A stretch of DNA of 64,000 bases from Nymphaea colorata (GCF_008831285.2 NC_045138.2:38183115-38247114); one strand, 5' to 3'. Positions 36,865 through 50,601 are shown, counted from the stretch's first letter. Numbers and translations are program-made. Notes: a model not told the origin generated them from the letters alone.

Positions 36865-39800
36865 GTGTTCTAATATAATTAATTATAACAAATATATATG
36901 TTTATATATATAATTAAATAAAAAAAATTAAGTTGTCTAACCTCCCCAACACTTAATTTTAGTGTCCAAGCATAGACCCGAACCCAAATGAGGCCGGATG
37001 CTAGGTATTCGGCTCGATGCCACCCTTAACCCATCCCGAACAAAAAATTACTAAAAAACGAAAAATACAAAGGGATCATCACTTTCAGTCTGGCAAGAGC
37101 CGTGCATTCATTTCTTGCATTTATTATTAGTTTATTATAGATAAATAAAGTTGAAAATGCCAGTATCTGAATCCTACGTATATAATTTAATTTCTATCAA
37201 TCGAAGCGGCAAATTCTGATGTATCAATCGATTTAAATCAGTCTAACTTTTATTTTCGCTTTTAAGATAATTAAAATTGCTTAATAAAAATTCAGAATAT
37301 TAAGAAGCTTTTTATCGGTTTTCCTCGGTACAGGCTGATGCAAAACAGCATTAGTAACATTGGGTAGCAGCCAGTTTTTCTAATTAGATTATTGTGCTCT
37401 CGAATATTTCAGATTATGTTTTAGATCCAAAATTTACCAAACCCAGATCTGATAAAGGTAAGATCAAAACTTCATATATAATTGAGTCGATCGGCTCTTT
37501 AGAGAGTCTCTGTTTCGGATTCAGATCATTTAGTGACTTGAGCAAGATACATGATTAGGATTCATATTATTTTATCGGATCTGACTAAACAGATCCAGTT
37601 TCAAGATGGTAACTGGACCCTGCCGACCTATTGACGTCCCTACTCAAACCTATCTGCTGTAATAATCTGGTGGGTGTCTATTGTTCAGAAAATGACAATA
37701 CTTAAAAAGGGGAGATTCGGATGATAGACGTCAAAAGACGGAGCCAGAAATTTTTAACTGAAGAACAATTATTACGCTTTGAACTGAGTCCAAGAGCATT
37801 CGTAGAATTGGACCCAGTTCTCAATTAACAATAAGTGGGCCTGTTCGCAGCAGTTGCCTACACATGCCCACACCTAACTCCACCACGGAAAGGCACTGAT
37901 TAAGCGATCCAGGTCTCAAAGGGTTCCCATCAAAAGATCATCTAAACATTTTTGAAAAAAAAAAATTTGCACCAAAATTATGTTTTTGGCAAGGTTTTAG
38001 TGTCATTGGTTGCTTACCTGCTCGTTTGCTCACGAAAAACATATGAAGGCATTTTAATACTTGTTTAAAATTGCATGTGCCTAGTGAGTATAGCATGCTT
38101 AAAAAAAAAAAAAAAAAAAAAACTGTATCTCAACTAAGGATGTCAACGGATCGAATTCGGATTGCAGTAATTGTAGGTATATATCAAATGAATTGGTTAT
38201 TTCTCTAATGTGGAGTTCAAATTTGAAATCACAAATTACGAGTCTAAATCTGAATTTTTACATGTAATTGGATGTGTGTGGGTTTCTCTTAGAATCATTT
38301 GGAAAGTGAACCTAAACTTTGTTACCAATTCGGGTGAATATGAAGGAAATACTCCAAAAAAGCCGAAAACCAACGTTCTTTTCCTCTGTTTACGGGGTTT
38401 AGAGTTGTTTTGGAACCTGAATGAAGAGGGAGTGAGACGCCCAGGTGAATGTAGATGTCTCTAAGAATTAAATGGTAATTGGGTCTGTAATTTATTATGA
38501 AATTAAACTAAATAAAATTTGTTCTGAAACAAATAATAAACTATGCTTGAACAATCCGACATATCCAATTGGATACCATTTTAAATTATGTCAGGAACAA
38601 AACTGACAGCCCAAATAAGTTTTTCCTTTCTGGCATGGAAATTAGAAACTGATCAAGTCTTTCCAGTTCTCTCTCTCTCTCTGTCTACATTACAGTTTTA
38701 GCTTATATATTTGTATTTTAATTTTTTGTTTATGTTCTAAGATTACCATCAAATCAGGATATAGTTGGGTTTTTCTTAAAGATATTTTTGAGTTTCTTAG
38801 CCAAAATTTGCAATTTCAAACAGAGAAAATTTAAAAAAAAAAAATTCCTTGATTGTCCCTCCGATTCTGAAGTGCCAACTGAACTTTACTCTTTTCCTCC
38901 CCAACTCAAACACAAGGAAAATAGTCTTCTATGTTTGCATCCAAAAAGGCCTCCAAGTCCAAACTTTCAAAAACAAAAGCTCGCTGACAAATTGGGAAGA
39001 TTCCAAAACCCTTTAGGAGGAATCAACAACTTCACCTAACTATTTAGCTGCGAATACATGTGACAACAAAGGCGCCTTCAAAAAGTGCAATCCTTGTTTT
39101 GCTTTTTCCATTAGGACACTAATTTTCCTTGTTACTTCACCTAATGTGTTTATTAACTCATGAAAGAAAGATTAATTATTGTATTAAACAGCCTCTTCAG
39201 CTTGATTTTTGATGTTCTATTGGTTTCTGACCGTTCTGGTGTTTCGACCACATGCATCAGCCATGAGCGAATTATTTTTAATTTTTCATTTGACAGTTAA
39301 TTAATAAAGATTTAATGAAGCAAAAAACTACTTGCTTTCCTGAGAATGATATTAGTCACATGATATGATTACCGATATTGACAATACTGGTTTGAAGATT
39401 ATCTTAAAAGATGAAAACACTTTATATGTGCAAATATTAGTTGCCAAATAATACACATAATAAGAGTGTGTGAACTTGTTGACCACACCTCAGGAAGGGT
39501 AATTGAGAACACAAAACCACTGATTTTTTCAATTTTTTAGTTTTTGTTCTGATTTTTTCAATTTTTTAGTTTTTGTTTTCTCACCAAGAAAAGCTATGGT
39601 TTGAGCTTCACTAACCTGAATCTGAGCCAACCTGTTTTTAGAGACATTTTTGTTCTTTTTGTGTTTTTTAAAGAGCAGTGTTTGAATAAAGTACCAAAGT
39701 CTGTCCTGTTTATCATATTTTAATCAAGCTCGAACTAGGGGTGCAAATATAATTTCCAAATTTTCACAGGGCCAAGCGAAGATTTTAGTAAATTTTATGT

Positions 39801-41553
39801 ATGTCAGAAAGAAATTAACAATATTGCTAAGAGAAATTTCTTGGGGTCATGTCATGTTCATTGCAGAATTTAATCTCACCAACCCCACAGGTTTGATTTT
39901 CCACGCCAAAATTCAATCTCATGACTTCATTTTCTCAATATAAAACTTGCCTGTTTCCAGTTTCACACTCCTTCCTGTCAAAATTGAAATAAATCGTCTT
40001 TTTTTTGCTGTATGATTTAAATAGCAAAAGCTAGAAGCCAGGTGGCGTAAGCATTAATGAACGGCATTTTCCCTTGCTGACGCCATTTTCCGTCGCCTTA
40101 TTGAAGGTTCCGTTAGAGAAAGGAACTCTGACTTTTTAGCCAGCCGTCAGTCACAAATTGGCAAGTTGTCTATAGGACTGTAAAACCAACATTTCGTCTA
40201 GTTTTTCCTTGAATTGAAGGTGAACTTTGTCACCAAATCTAAATGAGACATTCATAGAATTTTTTCATGAAGAGGATCGAATATAGTTTTAAAATTTTAA
40301 AAGGGGTCGAAATATACTTTTTCAAAAATTTTGTATATGATAAATATTTTTAAAAATTTAGATGAATTCCCCCTCCTTCCCTCCAAAGTTTTTGCCGTAT
40401 TTAAGCGACCCTCCTCGCTCCCGAAGGTTTCCTCCACGCAATGGTTCTAGGCTGCGCGCACTGATAGATTTTCTACTCCCACCGACTGCCACTCTTTAAA
40501 TTCTCCTATCCCCAGTGTCATATTCTTCGGCAGCTGTTGTGGTTCATTCCTCAAGATCGAGTTCAGACGCAATGCAATCTTCAACTCCAATGAGTCGGTG
40601 AGTGTTTTGCTTTCATTCCATTTATTTTGGGCTTGTAAGGAAGTATAGTTTGTACCTTGCATCTTGGCATCACCCATCATTCATTGTCTTATTGACATCC
40701 TTCGCTCGGGACCTTTTGTTTGGACCTTCCATTGCTTTCCTCTCCAAAAAATGGCACTTCTTATGGCGGCCTTAGTTGTTCATCTCTGGCGGCATATATA
40801 GATTACTCGAAATGAATATCTTCTTCCACAGTTTGGCATCCGATGTCTACAATATGCTTCGTTCTATTCATTCAAACATTTTGGCAGTGGTTGTAAACCT
40901 CCATTTATGACCTCTATTCTTTCTCTGTTGTAGTTTTTTCTTGTTTGTTGTAGTTTTAACTTGTTGCTATTTATTGTTTTCGCAATGCAGCTCTATTAAT
41001 GAATTTTTTTCACCTCTTTCTCTTTCTCTCTCTCTATGTCTATATATATATATATTGCTGTTGTTGGAGCAGAGTGGCACAGAGGCATAAGACATAAACA
41101 TATTTTCATTGACTGAACTTCCTTTGTACAAAGAACTCGAAGAAATACCCAAAGCTCTACCACCACAGTGAGATTGAATCAACGGACGGGGAAAAAACTC
41201 GGTTGCTAGGAAGCACAGTGACTGCTTCCACGGCCATCTATAAAAGAGGCACATGGCCTTTCTGTCTCTTTTTGTCTCTGTTAGTCGAGCAGGGGGCGCT
41301 TCCGCCCACATGTGGTGTTGAGAAACTAAACACCACTCAACCATGGGCGACGGACCCTACTGGTCCAGCTAAAATAGCAGAGAACGAGAGAGAGAGAGAG
41401 AGAGAGATTACAAGCATGCACAAAAGCTAGCATGGACTACCAACATCGCTTCCTCCCATGGAGAAGCAGTACTGATTCTTCTGTTTTCCTTCCTTCCCAT
41501 CCATGGGCAGCTATGCACTTGTTGGTTCTTCTGCTGCAACCTCCGAAGCAAAA
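34683..41553. other. large gene-free AT-rich gap
   Basis: No gene could be supported over about 6.9 kb. It contains the ICDH promoter, a CpG-rich patch at about 35930-36120 with no domain in any frame, a 46-bp (TA)n tract at 36817-36862, a poly-A run at 38100-38121, and patterned sequences at 37400-37620 and 38140-38250 (for example GGATGTCAACGGATCGAATT) that resemble ends of decayed non-autonomous elements. The part near 41050-41553 is probably 3' UTR and flank of the DUF1639 gene; it includes a CT/TA tract at 41018-41055. Confidence 0.5.
36817..36862. repeat. (TA)n microsatellite
   Basis: Uninterrupted TA dinucleotides, about 23 units, in a wider AT-rich stretch. Confidence 0.95.
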
Positions 41554-44500
41554 CTATTCAGAATCACTGTCCATGCTTTCCAGACCCTTGAGACCCCTCC
41601 TCTTCTGCAATACCAATAAAAAAATCAAGAACGTTTATAATTAAAACCGAGACCAAACCAATAAAATGAACATCCCAAGACAGCTAATGCAAGCGGATAC
41701 CATTAGCACCACTGTGAATAATGCACAGTTTAGCTCACTTTTGGTTTTTTAGAATTAGCTGAATGAGGAGAAGGGATTCGCTTTAAGATGAATCACAGCT
41801 ATACCACAAGATAAAAAAATGTTTCTCTGAAATAGTCTAAAAGAAATTATAAAAAAATTGTGGACAAAGGCCTTCCCAACACGTGGACGAGACTGCCTTA
41901 TCATTTCTGTGGGAGTCCTGGATTTCCTGCTCTCCCTGTCCACTAGATCATCACTGCACATTCAATCCAGTTGTACAAGTCCAGAATTGTTCGATTTTTG
42001 AAGGGGATATCGGAAGAGGAAAAAGGAAATGGACAGGTTCAGAAGCGTCAGGAAAACTCTACGAGGTATGTTTAAAAATGTCCACAGATCATTTGTTTTT
42101 CTTGGAGAGGCAGCTAGGTACAGACAATTTTCGATTTCTCAAGGACACCAAAGAGGGAGGAAACTCTCGACGAAGCAACCCTTTTTAACTGTTGCACCAA
42201 AGGGATAGGAAAACCATGGGACACAACCTTTCTGGTTATTGCTTTAGCTCGGAACTCCTAATCAGTGAAGAAATCCCAAGTCAGATAAGCAGCGATAGTT
42301 GAACACCCATGAGTAATTTCTGCTTGCAATATGCTTGACAAGTAATCAACTTTTTATTTTTCTTCTGAGATTTTCCTTCCAAAGATCAAAGAAGTCTAAG
42401 AACTCGGGATATTTTCGCTGAGATCGTGACTTCTCTTCAAACTGCATTTATAGGGCTAAAAGGATCCAAGATGCCGCCCGATGCTGATTAGCGAGATGAA
42501 GAAAAAGCACACGGAAAGAAGCGGACTCCGAACTCCAACATGGGCTGTTTGGTTGCTCAAGAAGTTGAAAAACCCGGTCTGGAGAAATAGACTCAATTGG
42601 ACCTTCTTTTTGTTAAGCAACAGCGTGTCAAATCAAACAAGACCGGCCGATTTTAAGCGAAAATCGGGTAGCAAATCAATTCAGTAATAAAGATTATACC
42701 TGTCATACACTACTTGTCTTTTACTGTTTTTCAGAATATTTTAAGTTTTTCTTATTTTTAAGTTTTCATGTTTTTTTTTGCCGATTCATAACCGATACAG
42801 TCGCTTCACCGAACCGACAGCTTGTCTCATTAGTATCAGTTTCCTAGTTTCACTTGTTCGGATATACATCCAAAGGAGTTCATCGATTTCCTGTGATCGG
42901 AAAAACCACACTTGACCACGAGATTTTGTCAATTTTCGCACAGTAAGCAGGTAGGAAAAAACCAAATAAAACATTATAATAAGCTGAAAGAGAGAGAGAG
43001 AAGGGGTCACCTTTTTCACACATTTCTTCTCCCTAACTTCGTAGCGCCCTCTGGACAAGTCGCAGAGCCACATACCAGGGAAGCAATACTGCCAACAGAA
43101 ACCACTCAGAAATTAGAAGCCGAACTTCCATTACACCAAAGTTCAACCAACACCAAAATCACATTGATCGCTACCCAAAAGAGAGGGAAAGAAACCAGTA
43201 CAGCGGTAAAATGGACTACCCAACCAAACCTTCTCCCCTGCTTTCTCCACACGCTTCCATCCATCACATTAAATCCTCCTCTCTCCCCTCCCCACCAAAC
43301 AAGCGAGAAGAGCGTAGAGAGAGAGGGCATAAGTTAATTGATTCACCAACAAGAAATGCGTGAGGTAGAAAGAGATGGTGGGGGCACTCCCCATGATAGT
43401 ACAGTGGCCCTCCCCCTTTCCCTTCCATAATGTCAAGGCCAACCCCACAAGAAATAAATAAACAAACATATATTGCAAGTTCAGTTTCTTTTGAAAAGTT
43501 TAAACAGCTTGAATTCAAGACAGCAAGAATAGTCTAACAGTCAGATATCGGATAAGAATGGCATCCAGGACACCAGAAATTGGAGAAATCTCAAGCCTGA
43601 AATGAACTCTTAAGTCATACTTTGGCGCAGAGTTCACAGGAAGATCAACTGAGGAACCCAGATGAGGGAAACAAAATAATAAACCATGAAGGAGACGCCT
43701 GTGTTCTCTCCTCACACGAAAAGCACTCCCTCCAACGATCCCAAAACCCTAAGTTCACAAGGGAAAGACTGTGAAGTGTGAACCACGAAGAGGCGCTGAC
43801 ATAAGACCACACAAAGTGGTCATGCCAACCGTGACTCTCCACCCTAGGTAAAACCCCGCACACACTTTCTGTGAATAAGACAGGAAGTTATTCCAGAGAT
43901 TGAATTCAATAAATCTGGGTAGTAGAGGACACTTTTTTGAAGAATACCCAAATTGCGTCTTCAACAAAGGACGGGCTACCAAATAGTATAGAGTGAGAAA
44001 GTTTTGCAGTAATCTATGACAGTATGAGACAACATTCAGTTGAAGAAATCCTCACAGAGGAGCAAACCTTGTGACAAAATATATAAAGCAGAAAATCACG
44101 AGCACAAGATAGTGGTCTTCCCCATCTGGGCAGCTTTTTTACTTTAGCACTTCGTGCAATTATATTCTCACAGTATGAAATACAGAGCAAATATAAGAAA
44201 TAATGATACAAAAAAGAAAAAGCTAATGGTCTGTATATGTATATATTATACCTGAAGGTTACGGTCCACCGCCTTGGCTCTCCTCTTTGGTCTCTGGGGC
44301 AGCTTGGTGCCCTTGATGGCGAGGAAATCATCTTCCTTCTCCTTCCTCGACAACGATATGTAGATCTTCGGCCACTCAAATAGATCCATGTTCACCTTCT
44401 CTGGCACCGCGGGAGCAGTTGGCTCGGCCGCAGGTGCAGAGCCGTTGCAGTCGGGCTGCTGATGGTGGTGATGGTGGGAGTTATTGGTCGGGACGGCCAG

Positions 44501-44644
44501 TGGTGGACAAGCTGCGGGATGCTTCTCTGCCTTATCAGGCGACGCTGATGTGCGCTTATCCGTTGATCTGGAGATCGGGCGGGTGTTGTTGCTAGATGGG
44601 GAGCCGTTCAACAGGGTGGGCAGCTCGTCCAGGTTCCTGTTCAT
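41554..44644 (-). CDS. DUF1639 family protein, main exons
   Basis: Three exons (minus): 44644-44252, 43088-43011, 41604-41554, all in phase 0, 173 aa if translation starts at MNRNLDELPTLLNG. The DUF1639 (PF07797) core is complete: FEWPKIYISLSRKEKEDDFL, IKGTKLPQRPKRRAK, then across intron 1 YCFPGMWLCDLSRGRYEVRE and, in exon 3, KRRGLKGLESMDSDSE. These endings are highly conserved in plants; function is unknown. A CT-rich leader precedes the ATG, like a 5' UTR. However, ATGAACAG|G also contains a usable acceptor at 44638-44637, whose phase matches the donor of the coding exon at 47227-47576. The real gene may therefore start further upstream (five exons), with NLDELP following EAHSR. Introns are 1.2 and 1.4 kb. 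Confidence 0.85.
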
Positions 44645-47226
44645 GGTAAAAAAAAAAAGGCAAAGAGAGATGAGCGGGAGGTGAGGAAGGAGACGGGTAG
44701 ACGGCAAAAGCGGCCACAAAAGAACGAGCTCAAAAGTAAAAGCGTCAAACACAGCAACAGAAGAGAGAGAGAGAGGCCTTTCAATTGAAAAACCAAATAA
44801 CAACCGTATTAAAGAAGAAAAAAATCATCCATTGAGAAGGAGAGAGAGAGAGACATGGTTGTGCAGAGGAAAAAAACTAATACTAATAACACCGAGTAAA
44901 ACTCACTGGCTAAGAAATGGGTTTACTTCTAACAAGTGACAGACAAAGTGAGATCCCAAAATAGGCGAAAAAAGCAAAAGCAAGAGAAGGAAGGGAACCG
45001 AGAGCCTGACTCCCATCCACTGCCTTTGTGGATTACCACACTGCCCTTACGCTCAAAATAAGACCATTCCCCGACCCTCGAAGAAAAGAGGGCTTCCTGA
45101 TATACCATTAATAAACATATTCATGTGCAGATCCATGCTCAAAAGAATCTGGAGAGCCTCCTCCCCGGCTCCCCCATCCAGGGGGCCTATGTAGGCTCAC
45201 ATGAAAACTTCTCATCGTTCATCCGAACTCCACCCCGCCTCTCCTTTTTTCAGAGGTCGAAGGCAAACATCTGTTCATGGCGATTTTCTGTGGCCGCTGC
45301 TCGTGGCGGCGGACTATGCACACGCTAAATTCCTCACCTGAAACAGAACTACCTGAGGTCGAGGCATAGCACAGTTGAAAAATCACCATCAAGTTTCACC
45401 TCAGGTGGACTCTTTGACAGTGTTTCTGCAACTTTTACTCTATCAGGGTGGCCATTGGAAGTTAGGCAGGTAAAGACTAGTGATGAAGTTACTGAATCTA
45501 AACACAAAATTACAGCAAAAAGAATTCCCCATTCTTGATTATCGGTTCTCCTTTTCTCTATAACACCAAAAAAAAGTCAAGACCGGTCGCAGGAGTCAAT
45601 AAACCTTCCACTGGAAGTCTGAAACAAGGGAACCTGAACAAGTCTTGGCCGAAATTCCTTCTGGAACGGCTATGATCCGGGAAGACAAATATATTAGAAG
45701 TCAGGCGAGGATCACAGGTTCTATGTAGCAAGAATACAGAAAAGTCTCCGACTAGATCCGACCATAACGTGCCTGGAGAAAAAAAAAATCTTACATCAAA
45801 AGAGAGTGCTTGATGATTGGATGTCAAATGCCAAACTCCAACTACAGCAAGCAGTGCGTCCTTCTCGTTTAAGATCTGCCGTATACCATGACGGCGAGGA
45901 AGATATGAAGTAACTTGGCTTTTCTTTCTATGCCCATCCGTTTGGTGTCTCGGATTTATTTCCGTGGGAATTTTCCTTTTTGGTGCAATCTGAAGATAGA
46001 CAGATCGATGTACTTCTTAGAGTCGGAGAAGAGCCAAAGGTTTTCCCTGCTACTTCCACCAGGTTTTGCTCTCTACCGTTCACAAAAGAAAACGTCGGCA
46101 GATATCTCTTGAGGAAGAAAAGATCGATTTTTATAAATTCAGCCGTCGAATAGCCTCTGTTACTTTCAAATCACGGCCAAGAAACTCGTTCTGCGCAGAA
46201 TTTTGGCAAGAAAATTCTCATTATATTATTAGGATTTATTTGGTAAAAGTCTCAAAAAGTTGTGGCACAATAACATATGAAAATTTATACGTAAAGTATA
46301 TTAATCATAAAAAAACATAAAAAAACATATTTCATTGTATTCCGGCGACATTACAGCTCAACATGTTTAAAAAAACCGAGGTTTTCTCTGAAAGAACGCG
46401 TTTTCTTTTTGGGAAGCTATTAACTCCTCAAGTATGAGGATAAGGCGAGGAGATTTTCTAAAACATTTACTGATTTTGTTGTCATCTTTTCAAGGCAAGG
46501 TTTTTAAGAAATTGGGTTGACCAAGACATGGACTATTTTGTAGCCAACCAACCTTCCTTACGAGCGAAATTCCAGTCGTTCAAAAGGGAAATTTAGAAGT
46601 ATTCCCGGTGTCAACAACTCAACACAAAACAGACGCAGAGCAGACGCAGACACAGGTGAACACCAGGAATTCCCGTAATAAAAGAAGCGGGACAATTTGG
46701 GATATTGGGTTTTGCGGGTTATTAATTTATGAGCCTTCGAGGATATGGAGGTCAAGGAGTTTTAAACAGGAAAAAGCGAAAAGGGTGACTGCCTAAACCC
46801 TAATCGAGCCACCAAAAGAACTCGGATAAATGGAGAAACCAGAAAAGCAAAATATACCATCTCATGCATGCAATCATACCACTTTTCCGGGATAAGTGAG
46901 CTTATCTAGGAAAAAGCTAGACACCCATTCTTTGTTAATTAAGAAACAAGGAAGACATGGTACACCACTTGCCGAAATACTCGGAGACTCGGCCTACGGT
47001 GAACAGTGGAACCGATTAATATTAACCAGAAAAAGTAAACGGGCATATATGGTCATATTCTGGGGGAGGCACCCACTTTTCCAGAAAATCCTGGAAAAAC
47101 CGGGATATCAAACATGTGTCATAGTATTATTGAAATGAAAAGGGCCATGATGGTCACTTTGCATAACGGGTAGCAAGCACCAAACCCTAAAACAAAACAA
47201 GAGAGATGAGGTAATAGGCCTCTGAC

Positions 47227-47576
47227 CTGCTGTGCGCCTCCCGGACGGGCGTGCACGGCCGGAGATTGCCCCCACGCGTGTATCCGGCGGCCGACGCCGT
47301 CTGGTGGTTCTGATGGCCCGGCTGGATCGGCTTATCGGAGCCGCCGACACCCGTCCTCCTGGGCATCTTAACCACCTGCCTCCCCTGGGCTGAGCCACCG
47401 TCGGACCTTGACCCTCTGGACCTCTTGTTGTGCCCCCACTGAAGCAGCACGTCCCCTCCAACCGGCGCAGCCACCGAGTTCTCGTAGATGGCATGGTTTT
47501 TGCTGGAACCGTTGATGTTGTTGTGATTGTGGCTGTTGTTGCTGTTGCTGATGGTGGTGGTGATGGTCTCCGGATG
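47227..47576 (-). CDS. probable upstream DUF1639-gene exon with LLQWG motif
   Basis: An open exon of 350 bases between an acceptor (T-run, CCCTTAATCAG, at 47578-47577) and the donor CAG|GTCAGA (47227/47226). The frame has no ATG before a stop upstream, so it must be internal. It encodes an Asn/His-rich stretch, then YENSVAAPVGGDVLLQWGHN followed by KRSRGSRSDG and LRPCTPVREAHSR. I recall an 'LLQWG.KKR' motif N-terminal to the DUF1639 core in related plant proteins, from memory only. Its end phase (2) fits the acceptor inside ATGAACAG at 44638, giving AHSR-NLDELP. Its start phase (0) fits the donor of exon 48007-48429. A shadow frame on the same strand is ignored. Confidence 0.6.
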
Positions 47577-48006
47577 CTGATTAAGGGAAAAAAAAAAAAA
47601 GGAGAGGTAATTTTAGAAGAATTCTGACAGTATTAAGAGACTAGGGACAAGAATTTTCCTGAAAGAGAGGACTGTTGTAGAAACAGGGTACCAAAACCCA
47701 AAACTTGATGTAGAACATATGATCATGAGCCTTATTTTTTGCCATATAATTTGGTTTAAATGGGCGATTCGATGCACCCACTTGCTGAGATAAGCTCGGA
47801 TTATAACTATAATGTACTGGGTTATCCAGAAACAAAGGGACAGGTTGAGATGCTCTGTTATGATTGATAATGGAAGATGCCAACTTTTTTTTCTCCCAGT
47901 TCTTCATGGACGAGTGGGTGAATCAAAGAGGGGCTCAAGGAAGAGAAAATATGTAGAAAAGAAGGGGAAGAAGAAGGATGGGTTTAGCAGATTGATTGAT
48001 TTATAC

Positions 48007-48429
48007 CTGAGAGGAGCTCTTTTCAGATAACTTGGCCCTCTTCTTGGGGCCCTGGGGGTGCTTGCTGCTCTTGACGGCATGGAGCTCCTCTTCCTTCTCC
48101 TTCTTCGGTAATGAATAGTAAATCTTTGGCCACTCGAAGAGATCTATGTTCAACCTTTCCGAGGCCGGTGGCGGTGCTGGTGCGCAGGAGTCCGGCCCCA
48201 CCTCGGATGTGGTTATTGGAAGGGCGCCGGAGTCGTATTGGTGGTTGTTGGTGATCTCGCTGCTGCCGTGGTTAGCCTGAGCGAAAGGTAGTGACGAAGC
48301 AGGTTTCTCTAACTTGTGCGGTGACACTGATGAAGGGCGCTTTTCCGTCGATCGGGGGATCGGACGGCTTGTGTGGATGGAAGGCGACCCGTTGAGCAGG
48401 CCAGGCAGCTCATCCATGGCCCTATTCAT
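48007..48429 (-). CDS. duplicated DUF1639 first exon (diverged)
   Basis: This exon is a paralogue of 44252-44644. It starts MNRAMDELPGLLNGSPS, then RPIPRSTEKRPSS, and ends FEWPKIYYSLPKKEKEEELH with HPQGPKKRAKLSEKSSSQ before a TCTCAG|GTATAA donor in phase 0. The homologous exon ends with CTTCAG|GTATAATA. Between the two, the start, the NGSPS block and FEWPKIY are conserved, while the core DDFLAIKGTKLPQR has decayed to EELHAVKSSKHPQG. No copy of the YCFPG and KRRGLKG exons follows before 47.6 kb. It may be an alternative first exon spliced to 43088, the first exon of a fused gene through 47576, or a remnant of a tandem copy. A long CT-rich leader (48430-48840) precedes it. Confidence 0.65.
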
Positions 48430-48900
48430 GGTCAGAACAGGGGAAAAAGCAGTTGGGGAGAGTTCAAGGGGAATGAGAAGGAACAAAGGGAGGGGAGAGA
48501 GAGAGAGAGAGAGCACGAAGAGAGAACAATATCAGGAAGGAAACAGAGAGGGACTTGGGTAACGAGGAAGAAGATCAACAATATGAGAAAAGGAGAGAGC
48601 GAGTTGAAGGAAGAATCAGGAGATGGGATAAGCAACTCCAGGGCTGGCGAAGAACCGAGGGAGAGAGAGAGAGAGCCTAATGAGTTAATGGAGGAACCAT
48701 AAGGGAAATCAAAATCACAGGCCAACTGAGCTGTGGAAGAAGGAGAGACACACAGACAGAGAAGAAGAAGAAGAGAGAGAGAGAGAGCAGCAGCAGCACA
48801 AACTGAGGGAGGAAGACGGCAGCACAAAATCAAGCTGATGAGTTATGGAACAAACAGAGAGAGGGGGGAAGAGAGAGAGAGAGAGAGAGATTACCTATAA
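48430..48900 (-). promoter_or_regulatory. CT-rich leader / core promoter of the DUF1639 locus
   Basis: On the minus strand about 410 bases upstream of the ATG at 48429 are strongly pyrimidine-rich with several (CT)n runs and CTTCTTCTT words, typical of plant 5' UTRs and Y-patch core promoters. The upstream edge is a GA/CT tract at about 48867-48891. Any peptide read from this stretch is low-complexity Leu/Ser and not a gene. Confidence 0.5.
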
Positions 48901-49081
48901 CTAAGGAAGGAGGAGTTGAGCCCCCATCATCCCCCTGACCCCTCCTCTTCCTTTCTTTTTGGTTTTTTATTTTTCTCTTTTTTTTTTTCTTTTTTAAGTG
49001 AAGGTGAAGAAATCATCTCTTTTTTCTTTTTAAGTGAAGGCGAAGAAATCATGCGACATAAACATAACAGCTTTTCATTAT

Positions 49082-49107
49082 GTCTCTCTCTCTCTCTCTC
49101 TCTCTCC

Positions 49108-49174
<67 letters not shown>
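49082..49174. repeat. compound microsatellite (CT)n-(TA)n
   Basis: CT run with a few CCCT interruptions to about 49138, continuing as TA to about 49174. Same order as at 2577-2677. Confidence 0.95.
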
Positions 49175-49179
<5 letters not shown>

Positions 49180-50601
49180 CAGAACTGTTGAAACATAGTT
49201 TTAATTCTTAATTATTTAATTTTTTAATTTTTTTTTTTAAAAAAAAAAAAAACTCTGCCTTCCTCACGCCAAGCATAGGGTCTCAGTTGGGGTTGCCCCC
49301 AATTCTCCACCATCTCTTGCTTCGATCTTGTATTTTCTTGAGAAAGAAAGAAAGAAGCTTTTTCCACAGGAAAAGTTGGGAATCCTGATACTGCCGCCAT
49401 TCCAATCCTGTGCCCAACAAACAACAGGTAGGTCTGCGGAAAACAAAATCCTGGGAAAATAGAGTGCCCAAACGGTGGATTTTATGCGGAAAACGAAATT
49501 GGCAAGAACACAGAAAAGGCAACATGCTGGGTCTGGCTCTACTAACAAATTGCCGTTTAAACGGATTTCGGTGCCCCCATCTTCGCCCCCGATTGGCTAA
49601 CCGGGTCAAATCTAGTTCTGGATTTCACATCCCATTACGGGAAAGTTCGAATCCAAATCGTGCCCTGCAAAATGTTGGGGGAAAGTGGGTCATCCGTTCA
49701 TCAGTTTGGGAAATCTCATGTACAAATCCCCTTGGGTTTTAATTCTTTCAAGTTGTAAATGCTATATAATTTGACAAGAATTCAACATTTTAATCCTAAA
49801 AGTCATAGTGTTTTAATCACATTTTTCCAAAGGAAAAACATTTTCATCATGATCTCTATGACTCGAAATTTTTAGATCTAGCATCCCATTGATCAAATTT
49901 TAATTTAAAAAAAAAAACACAAATAATTGAGATTTTGAAGGCATTTGTATGTAAACATCCTTCAAAAGCAACAGATCGGGTTTGGATAAAGACCCGCCCC
50001 AGTTTCCTAACCAAGTTGCAAATGCTCGGGCAGAAGGACCTCAGCCGAGTTCGGACCCCATTTAGATCGGGTCAACGACCCGTCTCGGACTAGGGACGAT
50101 CCCTTTCCTTCCACAATCTCGAGGAGAGAGGACATTTTGGTCATTCAGAACAACCTTTTGATGATCTCTGGATCTCGAAGAGACTTCCTCCGTCTCCTGA
50201 TTTCGTCAAAGGCTAAATCCGTCCCGTCTTCGAGTTTCCGCGAGGAGGCTTTTGACCAGGGACGCGCTTTTTCAGCACCATTCAAGCAAAGGTCCTCTGT
50301 CCTCGGGATACTACCGGCGGAATTCCACCACGGCCGAAAAGCGGTATTCCGGCAATCAAATGCGGTATTCTGGCCTGGGCAAAAGATTCAGTTTACGGAA
50401 TTGAATATTCGGTGGCGACAATGCTTTCATGTTACTTTGTCGTATAGAATGACGAAAACACCCTGGGACAATAACGTGAATGCCCACCCACGTTTCGAAT
50501 CTGATTCGAGGTGCTCTCCAGATATTAGACTGCCTCTTCCTCGACCGCCGGTGCAGCCAGTCGCCGAGGGCAGATTTTTTTTTTTTTTTTACTTTTTTCC
50601 C

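Noticed and set aside
48432..48833. 133-codon minus-strand frame of Leu/Ser
   Set aside because: Translation of the CT-rich leader; no family and extreme composition.
49640..49670. GTTCGAATCC as a tRNA T-loop
   Set aside because: No acceptor stem, D-loop or anticodon arm could be folded around it.
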